Below, piece after piece: positions 28,676-37,401 of a stretch of DNA of 64,000 nt. The DNA is from Verrucomicrobiaceae bacterium. Its GTDB lineage: Bacteria; Verrucomicrobiota; Verrucomicrobiia; Verrucomicrobiales; Verrucomicrobiaceae. The position numbers were made by a program, and so were the translations under genes. The DNA lies in assembly GCA_027487315.1 (NCBI GenBank), contig JAIYDW010000017.1, positions 17,294 through 81,293 of the forward strand. Direction: 5' to 3'. The notes under the pieces are model-generated. The model did not search any database, was not told where the DNA came from, and saw nothing but the letters and a program-made list of their open reading frames with translations. Each line of letters begins with the position of its first letter. Position 1 is the first letter of the stretch.

Positions 28676-28771
28676 GTCGGAGGGCAAAGGGAACGCCAAA
28701 GCTACCGTTTCATTACGGTCAATCAACTCCAGAGGATGGATTGACCCCCTTCTGCGTCCGTGATAACTCTC

Positions 28772-29245
28772 ATGAAGATGAATGCCAACCCACTCAGCAC
28801 CCTCGCCGCCCTTCTCATTCTCGTTTCCTGCCAGTCTCCAAGCTCATCTGAGTCCGAGACTCGCCCCCCAGGCACCACCGTCCTCACGCCCTCAGCTCTA
28901 GCCGCAGCGCGCAGCCAGCCCGTCCAATTTACCGCCCACGTCAAACCCATCCTCGCCGCCAAATGCGTGATGTGTCACAACAACGACGCTCAACCGGGAA
29001 AAATGGATCTCTCCAGTAAAGCGGCCGCTCTGCGAACCGGCGCCATCGGTCTCTGGATCGTCCCCGGCAAACCAGACCAAAGCCTCCTACTCACCAAAAC
29101 CACCAAAGCGCCCGCCCACCTCAAGGCCATGCCTCCCGTCGGCGAACAAATCACCCCCGATGAACTTTCCGTCCTCAGAAAATGGGTGGCCGAAGGCGCA
29201 GACTGGCCCTCAGACAGCGCGGGCCTCGTTAGCCCACCCAAATAA
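28772..29245 (+). CDS. Mono-heme cytochrome c lipoprotein (PSCyt1-like)
   Basis: 157 residues from ATG 28772; an ATG four codons upstream is possible. The signal ends in lipobox LVSC (Cys20). A Ser/Pro-rich spacer leads to FTAHVKPILAAKCVMCHNN, whose CVMCH (65-69) is the heme site of the planctomycete cytochrome C domain. Later features fit that domain too: PGKMDLSS, GKPDQSLLLTK and AMPPVGEQITPDELSVLRKWVAEGADWP. It heads a short + strand group with a cupredoxin and an OsmC gene, opposite the octaheme cytochrome. Confidence 0.85.
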   Translation: MKMNANPLSTLAALLILVSCQSPSSSESETRPPGTTVLTPSALAAARSQPVQFTAHVKPILAAKCVMCHNNDAQPGKMDLSSKAAALRTGAIGLWIVPGKPDQSLLLTKTTKAPAHLKAMPPVGEQITPDELSVLRKWVAEGADWPSDSAGLVSPPK

Positions 29246-29326
29246 AAACCAAGCTCGCGAGCTTCAGTTGCGAGTTGCGTCTTTTTCAGCCTGTGCTTCG
29301 TTCTCCATTCATCGATCCAAAAAAAC

Positions 29327-29968
29327 ATGTCATCATCCACCTCCACACACCATCAAGAATCCGGTTCCATCTGGAATACCCTGAACCTCGTCATCGGTTC
29401 CCTCGTCGCCCTTTTCGCAACTTATTGGGGCGTTGCCCTCCTGCTGGGCTCACTCAAGCAAAGCTTTGGTGACAAAGCCGCTCCTGCAGCCGCCTCAGCC
29501 CCAGCCGCTGAAACCCCTGCCCCAACTCCAGCACCCGCCGCAGCCCCCTCGCCTGCTCCCGCTGCACCCGCTCAAGCCGCAGCCGCTTTCGAACTCACCA
29601 TCAAGCCAGCCGGCGCCGCAGGCATGGAATTCGACACCAAGGCCTTCAACGTGAAGGTCGGACAGAAAGTGAAAATCACTTTCGAAAACGCTCACCCCAT
29701 CCCGCAACCCCACAACATCGTCTTCGGCAAGCCAGGCATGAAGGACAAAATCATGATGGCGGCCATGCAAATGGCGGCTGCTCCGGATGGCATGGCCAAA
29801 GGTTACATCCCTGAAGGCGCTGATGTGCTCTTCCACACGAAGTTGATCCAGCCCACTCAAAAGGAGGTGCTCGAATTCGACGCTCCTTCCGAGCCTGGAC
29901 TCTACCCCTACCTTTGCACCTTCCCAGGTCACGGCATGCTCATGAACGGCATCATGACCGTCGAGTAA
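29327..29968 (+). CDS. Membrane-anchored cupredoxin (azurin/plastocyanin-like)
   Basis: 213 residues. Residues 17-41 form one membrane helix and 50-86 an Ala/Pro-rich linker. Residues 88-213 are a type 1 copper domain. Likely Cu ligands are His129 (PQPHN), Cys197, His202 and Met206, with the azurin spacing C-x4-H-x3-M in YLCTFPGHGMLMNG. It probably carries electrons between the periplasmic cytochromes encoded next to it. The 82-bp gap to the cytochrome gene allows co-transcription. Confidence 0.9.
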   Translation: MSSSTSTHHQESGSIWNTLNLVIGSLVALFATYWGVALLLGSLKQSFGDKAAPAAASAPAAETPAPTPAPAAAPSPAPAAPAQAAAAFELTIKPAGAAGMEFDTKAFNVKVGQKVKITFENAHPIPQPHNIVFGKPGMKDKIMMAAMQMAAAPDGMAKGYIPEGADVLFHTKLIQPTQKEVLEFDAPSEPGLYPYLCTFPGHGMLMNGIMTVE

Positions 29969-29978
29969 CTCCACCACT

Positions 29979-30389
29979 ATGGTCTCCATCCAAGTTCAAT
30001 ACGAAGGAGACCTGCGCTGCCGGGCCACCCACGGCCCCTCTGGCATCGAGCTTCACACGGACGCCCCGGTCGATAACAACGGCCGGGGCGAGTCGTTTTC
30101 ACCCACCGACCTCGTCGCCACCGCCCTCGCCACCTGCATGGCCACCGTCATCGGTATCAAGGCCAAACAAAAGGATCTCGTTGTCACAGGCATGTCCGTG
30201 AGCGTTGAAAAACACATGAGCGAAGACACGCCACGGCGCATCGTCCGCCTTCCCGTTCACATCACCGTCCCTCTACCTCCGGATCACCCCGAACGCCGCC
30301 TCCTCGAAGCCGTCGCACTGGCCTGCCCCGTCCACCAAAGTCTCCATCCAGATATCGACAAAACAGTCACCTGGACCTGGCAAGGGTAG
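29979..30389 (+). CDS. OsmC/Ohr family protein
   Basis: 136 residues starting 10 bp after the cupredoxin gene. The OsmC fold is recognised by GRGESFSPTDLVATALATCMATVIG and by the second active-site segment ALACPVHQSL. The two catalytic cysteines are Cys53 and Cys116, which in OsmC/Ohr proteins reduce organic hydroperoxides. This YhfA-like form also carries the usual VEKHM strand. Its place behind electron-transfer genes suggests redox protection, which is inference. Confidence 0.85.
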   Translation: MVSIQVQYEGDLRCRATHGPSGIELHTDAPVDNNGRGESFSPTDLVATALATCMATVIGIKAKQKDLVVTGMSVSVEKHMSEDTPRRIVRLPVHITVPLPPDHPERRLLEAVALACPVHQSLHPDIDKTVTWTWQG

Positions 30390-30391
30390 GA

Positions 30392-33172
30392 TCACGACAA
30401 AGGCTCCAGAAGCCTCTTCACGTCCTCCTGTGTCAAAGTCAGCTTCTCGATCTTGCCGCCCAGAAGCCCCTCTAAAATCGCTGCCTTGCTCTGCTGCAAC
30501 GCCAGGATCTTCTCCTCGATCGTCCCCTCGCAAATCAACTTGTGCACAAAAACCGGCTTCGTCTGCCCAATCCGATGCGCCCGATCTGACGCCTGAGCTT
30601 CCACCGCCGGATTCCACCACGGATCATAGTGGATGACCGTATCCGCCGCGGTCAAATTCAGACCCGCCCCACCCGCCTTCAAACTGATCAGAAAAACCGG
30701 CACCTCTCCCGCCTGAAACCGCTGCACAGGGGTCTCGCGGTCCTTCGTCTCGCCCGTCAATTTCTCGTACTCAGTCTTTCGCTCCTTCAGCGCCTTCTCA
30801 ATCAAAGCCAGCATCGTCGTAAACTGGGAAAAAATCAGCACCCGCCTCCCCTCCGCCAAAAGCTCCGGCAGCATCTCCTCAATCAAAAACGCCAACTTCG
30901 CCGACTGCGTCACCAACTGCGCCGCCTCCGCCTTCAACAACGCCGGATGACAACACACCTGACGCAGCTTCAACAACGCATCCAGCACAACAATGTGAGA
31001 CCGATCCATCCCCTGCGACGCAATCGCCTCCCTCACCCGCTGATCCATCACCGCCCGAATCGTCTCATACAAATCCGCCTGCGGCCCCTCCATCTCTATT
31101 CGGTGCACAATCTCCGTCTTCGGCGGCAAATCCTTCGCCACCGCATCCTTGGTGCGCCTCAGCAAAAGCGGCCCCACCCGCTGCGCTAACACCCCCTGCC
31201 TCTCCTCATCCTGCTTCTTCTCGATCGGATTCCGATACACCCTCCGAAACGTCTCCGCATCCCCCAAAAAACCCGGCATCAAGAACTCAAACAAACTCCA
31301 CAACTCCCCCAAGTGATTCTCCATCGGCGTCCCCGTCAAACAAAGCCGATGCCGCGCATCCATCTCACGCGCCGCAAAGGCCGCCTGACCCTTGGGATTC
31401 TTGATGTTCTGCGCCTCATCCAACACCAGCAAATGCCAGGGCGTCTTCTTCAGAACCTCCACGTCCCTGACTAGCAGAGGAAAGGTCGTCACCACCACGT
31501 CATTCAAACGGATCTTCTTAAACAACCCCCTCCGCTCCCCTCCATGCAGCAACAGCACCCTCAAACCCGGCGCAAACTTCTTCATCTCCCGGACCCAATT
31601 CCTCACCACTGAAGTCGGAGCCACCACCAAACTCGGCCGATCCGCCCGCCCTTCCACCTTCTCCTTCAGCAAATGAGTGATCGTCTGCAAAGTCTTCCCC
31701 AATCCCATGTCATCCGCCAACACCCCGTGCAAATCAAACTCCCGCAGGAACTGCAGCCAGGACAACCCCTCCACCTGATAAGGCCTCAACTCCGCACCCA
31801 GGCCCTCCGGCATCTCCGCCACCTTCATCCCCTCAAATCCCATCAGCCTCTCCCGCAACTTCGCCAACACCGCCGGAGCCTGAATCGCCATCCCATCAAT
31901 CTCCGTCAATTGCGCCGCCCTCAGCCGGTCCAATCGAAACCCCATCCCACCAGCCGTCAAAGACCTTGGAATCGTTGACATCAATTCATTCAAAAATCGA
32001 ATCAAGGGCAGCAAACGTTTCGCCGGCACCTCCACCACCGGATCTCCCGGCAAATCCAACACCAGCAAAAACGCCTTCTCTTCCTCTGCCGCCTCCCCCA
32101 ACACCTCCACCGTCAATCCCTCATCCAATGCTCGCGACAGCACCGGAACCAGGGAAATCCGCTGCCCTCCCACCTTAAATCCCAGGTTCAACGCAAACCA
32201 ATCACTCTCCCCAACCGTCTCCTCCTCCATCTCTGTAAACCATGTCCCCTCGTCCGGTTCCACAATCTCGTAACCGAAATCATCCGCCACCTCCACCTGC
32301 CATCCCGCCTCAATCAGCGCAGGCACCATCGACTCCCTAAAGTGCGCCCAATACAACGCCTGCCGATCTCTCGGCACCGTCACACATCCCGTCGTCGCTT
32401 GCTCCGTCATCGCATCCGGCAAGACCACCCCAAACGGCTCCAACTCCAGCATCCGTATCTCGGTCAACAATGACCTCTCTCGATGAAAATCCCGAACCAA
32501 CCTCACCCTTCTCCCATCTTCCCTCGTGAACTCATAATGCCCCACCGTCCGGCTCGTCGCCAAAAAAAAGCGCTCTTCACAGCCCTCATACTTCAGCATC
32601 GGCACCGCCACACCCACCTGAATCATCTTCACCGAAGTCTTCAGGTTCTTGCGACTCAACTCCTTCACCTGCGCCTCCACCCGCTTCAGCAAAAGCACGG
32701 GCCTCATCTCCACATCTCTCAACTCGATGACAGGATGCCCCACCGCCTTCACCTCCACCGGCTTCTGCTCCGTCGACACCACTGCCTCCTCCGTCCCCTC
32801 CAGCTCCACCTTCTCAACAAACTCCCGCACCTTTTTAACCGACTCCGAATCACTCAACCATCCCAGCAAAGCCGCACTATGCCAACAATACGGTCGCCCA
32901 CAGTTTTCACAAACCGTAGTCACCGAAAGGTTCCCACTCTCAGACACCCGCATCAAAACACCCATCGCCCGACCCTCCAGTGTCGACGGAGAGGAAGGCA
33001 CCATCCGAACCTCTAGCTCATTCCCCTTCATCACAGCTGACTCAATCGTCACTTCCCGAACATGCCCCAACCCCCGCTTCAATTCCCCCTGTCGAAACAG
33101 CCAATACCAAGCCTTCGAGCGCAGCTTCGTCAGCAGCACCTGCACCCAATCCTCATCCAAACCATCACTCAT
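30392..33172 (-). CDS. SNF2-family DEAD/DEAH-box helicase with N-terminal zinc-finger-like motif
   Basis: 926 residues. Residues 88-98 (CENCGRPYCWH) give C-x2-C-x4-C-x-H, a SWIM-like metal site. A central region precedes the SNF2 core from about residue 455: LADDMGLGKTLQT (Walker A), LVLDEAQNIKNP (Walker B), CLTGTPMENHLGELWS, then the C-terminal lobe with RVLIFSQFTTML, FLISLKAGGAGLNLTAAD and SDRAHRIGQTKPV. Such proteins are ATP-driven DNA translocases; in bacteria their role is mostly unknown. The ATG overlaps the mazG stop (ATGA), implying translational coupling. Confidence 0.9.
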   Translation of the reverse strand: MSDGLDEDWVQVLLTKLRSKAWYWLFRQGELKRGLGHVREVTIESAVMKGNELEVRMVPSSPSTLEGRAMGVLMRVSESGNLSVTTVCENCGRPYCWHSAALLGWLSDSESVKKVREFVEKVELEGTEEAVVSTEQKPVEVKAVGHPVIELRDVEMRPVLLLKRVEAQVKELSRKNLKTSVKMIQVGVAVPMLKYEGCEERFFLATSRTVGHYEFTREDGRRVRLVRDFHRERSLLTEIRMLELEPFGVVLPDAMTEQATTGCVTVPRDRQALYWAHFRESMVPALIEAGWQVEVADDFGYEIVEPDEGTWFTEMEEETVGESDWFALNLGFKVGGQRISLVPVLSRALDEGLTVEVLGEAAEEEKAFLLVLDLPGDPVVEVPAKRLLPLIRFLNELMSTIPRSLTAGGMGFRLDRLRAAQLTEIDGMAIQAPAVLAKLRERLMGFEGMKVAEMPEGLGAELRPYQVEGLSWLQFLREFDLHGVLADDMGLGKTLQTITHLLKEKVEGRADRPSLVVAPTSVVRNWVREMKKFAPGLRVLLLHGGERRGLFKKIRLNDVVVTTFPLLVRDVEVLKKTPWHLLVLDEAQNIKNPKGQAAFAAREMDARHRLCLTGTPMENHLGELWSLFEFLMPGFLGDAETFRRVYRNPIEKKQDEERQGVLAQRVGPLLLRRTKDAVAKDLPPKTEIVHRIEMEGPQADLYETIRAVMDQRVREAIASQGMDRSHIVVLDALLKLRQVCCHPALLKAEAAQLVTQSAKLAFLIEEMLPELLAEGRRVLIFSQFTTMLALIEKALKERKTEYEKLTGETKDRETPVQRFQAGEVPVFLISLKAGGAGLNLTAADTVIHYDPWWNPAVEAQASDRAHRIGQTKPVFVHKLICEGTIEEKILALQQSKAAILEGLLGGKIEKLTLTQEDVKRLLEPLS

Positions 33173-33957
33173 GAACCCACCCGCTTCACCTCATCCCAGG
33201 CCGCGTCCATCACGTCCAAACTCGCCTCTTCCAAACTCACCCCGTCCTCCTCCAATCGCCTCTCCATCGCATGAAATCGGCGCATGAACTTCTCATTCGC
33301 CGCCGCCATCACCGCCTCCGCCTGCACCCCGGCCTTCCGCGCCAAATTCACCACGCTGAACAGCAAGTCCCCAATCTCCTCCTCCACTTTCACCAACTCC
33401 CCCCCTAACATCGCCTCCTCCACTTCCGCCAACTCTTCCCGCACCTTCCCCACCACCGGCCCCATCTCAGGCCAGTCAAACCCCACCCGCGCCGCCTTCT
33501 TTTGCAGCTTCTGCGCCCGCATCAATCCCGGCAATCCACTCCCCACTCCGTGCAGGTAACCTTCATTTTGATGCCCCTTCTCCACCCGCTTGATCGCATC
33601 CCACTGCTGCAACACCGCCGCCGATGTCTCCGCGCTCGACTCCCCGAACACATGCGGATGACGCCGAATCAACTTCTCCGTCAATCCCTCCGCCATCCGG
33701 TCCAAATCAAACGCCCCCGTTTCTGATGCAATCTCCGCATGCAGCACCGCCTGCAACAGCAAATCCCCCAACTCCTCACACATCAAAACCGGATCCCCGC
33801 TCCGAATCGCATCCGCCACCTCATACGCCTCCTCCAACACATGCGGAATCAAGCTCTCATGCGTCTGCTCCTGGTCCCACGGACAGCCTCCAGGAGCCCT
33901 CAAACGATGAACCACTGCCCGCAACTTCGTCAACGCATCCGCTTCTTCTGGAATCAT
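33169..33957 (-). CDS. mazG: Nucleoside triphosphate pyrophosphohydrolase MazG
   Basis: 262 residues from ATG 33957 (MIPEEADALTKLRAVV); a longer start at 33984 adds nine residues without family features. The signature LRAPGGCPWDQEQTHESLIPHVLEEAYEV is classic for full-length MazG, and the Mg-binding EExxE...EELGD residues are present in ELGDLLLQAVLHAEIA. A second MazG half follows (VEEEIGDLLFSVVNLARKAG). The enzyme hydrolyses non-canonical NTPs to NMP and PPi. It overlaps the SNF2 gene downstream by 4 bp. Confidence 0.93.
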   Translation of the reverse strand: MIPEEADALTKLRAVVHRLRAPGGCPWDQEQTHESLIPHVLEEAYEVADAIRSGDPVLMCEELGDLLLQAVLHAEIASETGAFDLDRMAEGLTEKLIRRHPHVFGESSAETSAAVLQQWDAIKRVEKGHQNEGYLHGVGSGLPGLMRAQKLQKKAARVGFDWPEMGPVVGKVREELAEVEEAMLGGELVKVEEEIGDLLFSVVNLARKAGVQAEAVMAAANEKFMRRFHAMERRLEEDGVSLEEASLDVMDAAWDEVKRVGS

Positions 33958-34104
33958 CCTCCACCATGCCAATTCGCTTCCCAAGTGCGACCAGAAAAAA
34001 TTCTTTCGTTGACCATTCCCGCCACCTTGCCAGTCTCAAAGTAGCCGTTTGTCGGCACGACTCGTATCATCATTACAGAATCAAGTCCCTCACCCCACAC
34101 CACC

Positions 34105-34434
34105 ATGTCCAGCGAAGCCCTAGTCACCCTCAACTCCGACAATTTCCAGTCCGAGATCGAATCCTCCACCAGCCCTGTCATCGTCGACTTCTGGGCCGAA
34201 TGGTGTGGCCCATGCCGCATGCTCACCCCCATCCTTGAGCAACTCGCCACCGAACAGGGCAGCGCTCTCAAAATTGGCAAGGTCAATGTCGACGAAAGCC
34301 CCGACCTCGCCGCCCAATTCGGTGTCCGCTCCATCCCCATGCTCGTGTTCTTCAAGAACGGCAAACAAGTCGACAGCGTCGTCGGCGTGCAATCCAAAGA
34401 CGCCCTCATCAAGCGCGTCGAAGCCCTCGCCTAA
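34105..34434 (+). CDS. trxA: Thioredoxin
   Basis: 109 residues, the normal length for thioredoxin 1. The active site WCGPC is at residues 33-37 within VIVDFWAEWCGPCRML. The cis-Pro lies in VRSIPMLVFFKNG, and the usual Asp at the start of VDFWA is present. It is a cytoplasmic dithiol reductant. The gene is monocistronic, with its own terminator immediately after the stop. Confidence 0.95.
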   Translation: MSSEALVTLNSDNFQSEIESSTSPVIVDFWAEWCGPCRMLTPILEQLATEQGSALKIGKVNVDESPDLAAQFGVRSIPMLVFFKNGKQVDSVVGVQSKDALIKRVEALA

Positions 34435-34450
34435 AACTTCCTTTCCACTC

Positions 34451-34486
34451 AAAAGGCGAAGCCCTCACCGGCTTCGCCTTTTTTGT
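34451..34486 (+). terminator. Rho-independent terminator after trxA (bidirectional)
   Basis: AAAAGGCGAAGCC (34451-34463) pairs with GGCTTCGCCTTTT (34470-34482) around a 6-nt loop and runs into a T6 tract. It starts 17 bp after the thioredoxin stop. The A-run on the other arm gives a T-run on the minus strand, so it can also serve the convergent gene at 34493-35173. Confidence 0.9.
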
Positions 34487-34492
34487 GCCCAT

Positions 34493-35173
34493 TCACTCTT
34501 CAATATCCAAAACCACCGCCTTAGGAACCAAATCAAAGATCGACTTCCCATCCGGCCCAGGCTGAACCGTCTGCCGACGCAAATCCGCCCCATAAAGCTT
34601 TTCCACAACCACCGAGTTGTCGTTTAATCCAATGACAATTCTGCCTCGCTCCCAGGATTGCCCACGCTTCCGAATCCCCACGTAAGGCGAACCATCCCAA
34701 ACCGGAGGCCAAGTGGCCTCAAGAGCATTCTCAAACACCACCGGCGTGTACGCGAGCGAATCATCCCCCTGCCCATCCACCACCATCCAGTGATTTTCGC
34801 CCGGCCCAACTGCCTTGTTAAAATCAGGTGCTAAACCAACATCGTTGTCCGGGACGTAGCCGCTTAACGGGCATCCCAAAATACGCTCATCCTGGAGAAT
34901 GTCCGCCCGGACCAATTCCCGAAACACCTCATTCGCCGTCTTCCCCTTCGGATACTTGCCGTTATGATCCGCCGCATAGGCCTTCATTGCCATAATGATT
35001 TGTCGGCAATTCGACGTCGCCTTCATCTGATTAGATTTATCAGAGATTACGTCTTGCGTTGGTATCGCCAGGAAGACAATCAAAATCCCAACCAAGATAA
35101 CGATTATGATGATTCCAAGACTCCACCGGCTCCAGTAACTGTCACTGTGGGCTTCTGTGGTGCTTTTTGGCAT
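34493..35173 (-). CDS. Pseudopilin-like membrane protein with H-x9-DG-type domain
   Basis: 226 residues from ATG 35173; an in-frame ATG three codons earlier exists. One membrane helix (LGIIIIVILVGILIVFLAI, about residues 19-38) is followed by a pilin-like helix (SNCRQIIMAMKAYAADHNGKYP). A small domain follows with GENHWMVVDGQGDDS and a final GLNDNSVVVEKLYG, as in Verrucomicrobia and Planctomycetes prepilin-processing-associated proteins. A normal prepilin peptidase site (G-F-T-L-x-E) is missing, so assembly into a pilus is doubtful. Confidence 0.55.
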   Translation of the reverse strand: MPKSTTEAHSDSYWSRWSLGIIIIVILVGILIVFLAIPTQDVISDKSNQMKATSNCRQIIMAMKAYAADHNGKYPKGKTANEVFRELVRADILQDERILGCPLSGYVPDNDVGLAPDFNKAVGPGENHWMVVDGQGDDSLAYTPVVFENALEATWPPVWDGSPYVGIRKRGQSWERGRIVIGLNDNSVVVEKLYGADLRRQTVQPGPDGKSIFDLVPKAVVLDIEE

Positions 35174-35308
35174 ATAGTCCATGAATCTATGTCACCTCAT
35201 TTCGAGATCGAACACAATCCCCATTCAGAATACTCTTCGTATACACTTTTGATACCTGTTCCATACATCCCCATTTGACACCTCCTTCCAACCCCACGAT
35301 TCTTCCCC

Positions 35309-35593
35309 ATGAAACTCACCATCAACCTCGATGACGCCCTCTTAGACCGGGTCGTCGCCATCACCGGTGCCTCCACCAAGACCGAAGCCATCACCATGGC
35401 CCTCCGCGAAGTCGACCGGAAGGCCCGGTTGATCGAAGTCCTAAAAGGCGGCCTCGGCGCCACCACCACCGAACTCAAATCCATGTTCGACGAAAACTCC
35501 GCCCCCGAACGCTTCCGCAACACCCCCTCCTTAGAACCCTCCGCCCGCGTTGCTGAAACGCCCGCCAACTACAACGTCACCGCCAATCCCTAA
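35309..35593 (+). CDS. vapB: VapB-type antitoxin (ribbon-helix-helix)
   Basis: 94 residues. MKLTINLDDALLDRVVAITGASTKTEAITMAL is the type II VapB signature, a ribbon-helix-helix DNA-binding N-terminus, followed by REVDRKARLIEVLKGGLG and a disordered toxin-binding tail. It ends 11 bp before the PIN toxin gene. I see no obvious operator palindrome in the upstream 100 bp. Confidence 0.85.
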   Translation: MKLTINLDDALLDRVVAITGASTKTEAITMALREVDRKARLIEVLKGGLGATTTELKSMFDENSAPERFRNTPSLEPSARVAETPANYNVTANP

Positions 35594-35604
35594 CACCCCC
35601 CGCC

Positions 35605-35997
35605 ATGAGCCGCCCCATTCTCGTGGACAGTTGCTGGTACATCCAGCAGGCACTCAATGGCCACGACCCCCTCCAAGCGCTCTCGTTCCTCGCCGAAACA
35701 CGCGATATCGCCACCTGCGGCCTCATCCAGGCCGAAGTCGGTCGCAGCCTCCGCCACCGCAGTTGGCTGGAAAGCTACCAGCGCGCCTGGTCCGTCATGC
35801 TCTACCTCGACTCCTCACCCAAACGCTGGGAAGAAACGCTCGACCTCGCGTGGACTCTCGACCGCCAGGGCATCACCCTCCCCATCCAAGACATCCACAT
35901 CGCTGCCTGCGCCCTCCACTCCGGCGCAGTCATCCTCACCTATGACCTGCACTTCCAATCCATCCCCGGACTAGACACCACCGATCGCATTTTGTAG
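35605..35997 (+). CDS. vapC: VapC-type PIN-domain toxin
   Basis: 130 residues. The acidic PIN residues are Asp8 (ILVDSCWYI), Glu44 (IQAEVGRSL), Asp96 (IQDIHIAACAL) and Asp114 (TYDLHF). Together with the VapB-like gene just upstream it forms a second toxin-antitoxin locus, unrelated in antitoxin type to the one at 3.3-4.0 kb. The RNA target is unknown. Confidence 0.85.
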   Translation: MSRPILVDSCWYIQQALNGHDPLQALSFLAETRDIATCGLIQAEVGRSLRHRSWLESYQRAWSVMLYLDSSPKRWEETLDLAWTLDRQGITLPIQDIHIAACALHSGAVILTYDLHFQSIPGLDTTDRIL

Positions 35998-36027
35998 GGC
36001 ATCCTAAACGGCACCAATCACCGCAGA

Positions 36028-37332
36028 TCACTTCACCGGCGGCACGTGCTCACCTCTGACCAAATCCTCCAGCGTCTGCCTCTCACGCACCACATAGGCC
36101 TCGGATCCATCCACCAGGATCTCCGCCGGCATCGTCCTCGTATTGTAGTTCGACGCCATTGTAAACCCGTAAGCCCCAGCACTCATCACCGCCAAAACAT
36201 CTCCCGCATTCAAGGGCGGTAGTTCGCGATTCTGCGCCAGATAATCCCCTGTCTCACAAATCGGCCCCACCACATCCGAGAGCTCGTTCTCTTCTCCCGG
36301 CTTGCTCTGCACCGGCACAATCTGATGCCAGCCCTCATACAGCGTCGGCCGGATCAAATCATTCATCGCCGCATCCACAATCTTGAAAACTTTCGCCTTA
36401 CCCCGCTTCTCATACACCACTTTCGTCAGCAGCACTCCCGCATTGCCCACCATGAAGCGCCCAGGCTCCAACAGAATACGCAATCCCAAATCCTCCAACA
36501 GAGGCACCACCGCATCCGCATACGCCTGAATCGTCAACGGATGACTCTCATTGCCCTCCAGACTCCACCAATCCTGACTGCCCGAATCCAGACTCTGCTT
36601 GTAAACGATCCCGATCCCACCCCCGATGCTGAAGAACTGCAGCCCATACTTGGCCTTCATTTCCTGAACCAGCGGCTTCACCTTCTCCACAGCCTCCACA
36701 AACGGCGCCACCGACGTCAACTGCGACCCGATGTGCATCTGCAAACCGCGAATCTCCAAATTCGGACACTCCTTGGAGATGATTTCATACACCTCACCAA
36801 TGCGATCAAAATCGATCCCAAACTTGTTCTCGCTCTTCCCTGTCGTGATCTTCGCATGCGTTTTCGCATCCACATTGGGATTCACCCGCACCGCCACCGG
36901 CGCCTTCAACCCCATCTCTCCAGCGATCTGATCAATGAAGCGCAACTCCGCCTCCGACTCCGCATTGAAACAGTAAATCCCCTCCTTCAACGCATACTCA
37001 ATCTCATCCCGGGTCTTACCCACCCCAGCAAACGTGCACTTCGACGCCTGTCCACCCGCCCTCAAAACACGGAACAACTCACCGGCCGACACAATGTCAA
37101 ATCCCCCCCCAAGCTGGGCAATCGTACTCAACACCGCCAAATTCGAATTCGCCTTCACCGCATAGCAAATCATGTGATCCAAACGGGAGAGCCCCTTGTC
37201 CAACCGCGTGTAGTGATCCACGATCGTCTCCTTTGAGTAAACATAAAGAGGCGTGCCATGCTGTTCGGCCAGCGATTGCAAATCAACGTTCTCAGCGTGC
37301 AGAGTGCCTTGGAGGTAGCGGAAATGGTGCAT
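36028..37332 (-). CDS. lysA: Diaminopimelate decarboxylase
   Basis: 434 residues. It decarboxylates meso-diaminopimelate to L-lysine using PLP. The PLP lysine is Lys60 in MICYAVKANSNLAVL. Other fold-III landmarks are VNPNVDAKTHAKITTGKSENKFGID, FFSIGGGIGI (phosphate loop) and CETGDYLAQNRELP (Cys and Glu from the partner subunit). Full length for the family. It lies 69 bp downstream of lpxD on the same strand. Confidence 0.95.
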   Translation of the reverse strand: MHHFRYLQGTLHAENVDLQSLAEQHGTPLYVYSKETIVDHYTRLDKGLSRLDHMICYAVKANSNLAVLSTIAQLGGGFDIVSAGELFRVLRAGGQASKCTFAGVGKTRDEIEYALKEGIYCFNAESEAELRFIDQIAGEMGLKAPVAVRVNPNVDAKTHAKITTGKSENKFGIDFDRIGEVYEIISKECPNLEIRGLQMHIGSQLTSVAPFVEAVEKVKPLVQEMKAKYGLQFFSIGGGIGIVYKQSLDSGSQDWWSLEGNESHPLTIQAYADAVVPLLEDLGLRILLEPGRFMVGNAGVLLTKVVYEKRGKAKVFKIVDAAMNDLIRPTLYEGWHQIVPVQSKPGEENELSDVVGPICETGDYLAQNRELPPLNAGDVLAVMSAGAYGFTMASNYNTRTMPAEILVDGSEAYVVRERQTLEDLVRGEHVPPVK

Positions 37333-37401
37333 AAAAGAAGGGCCGACTACTTACCCTAATTCACCGTCCCCGCAAGAGCGCGCTGCACCCCTTTTCGCCG
37401 T

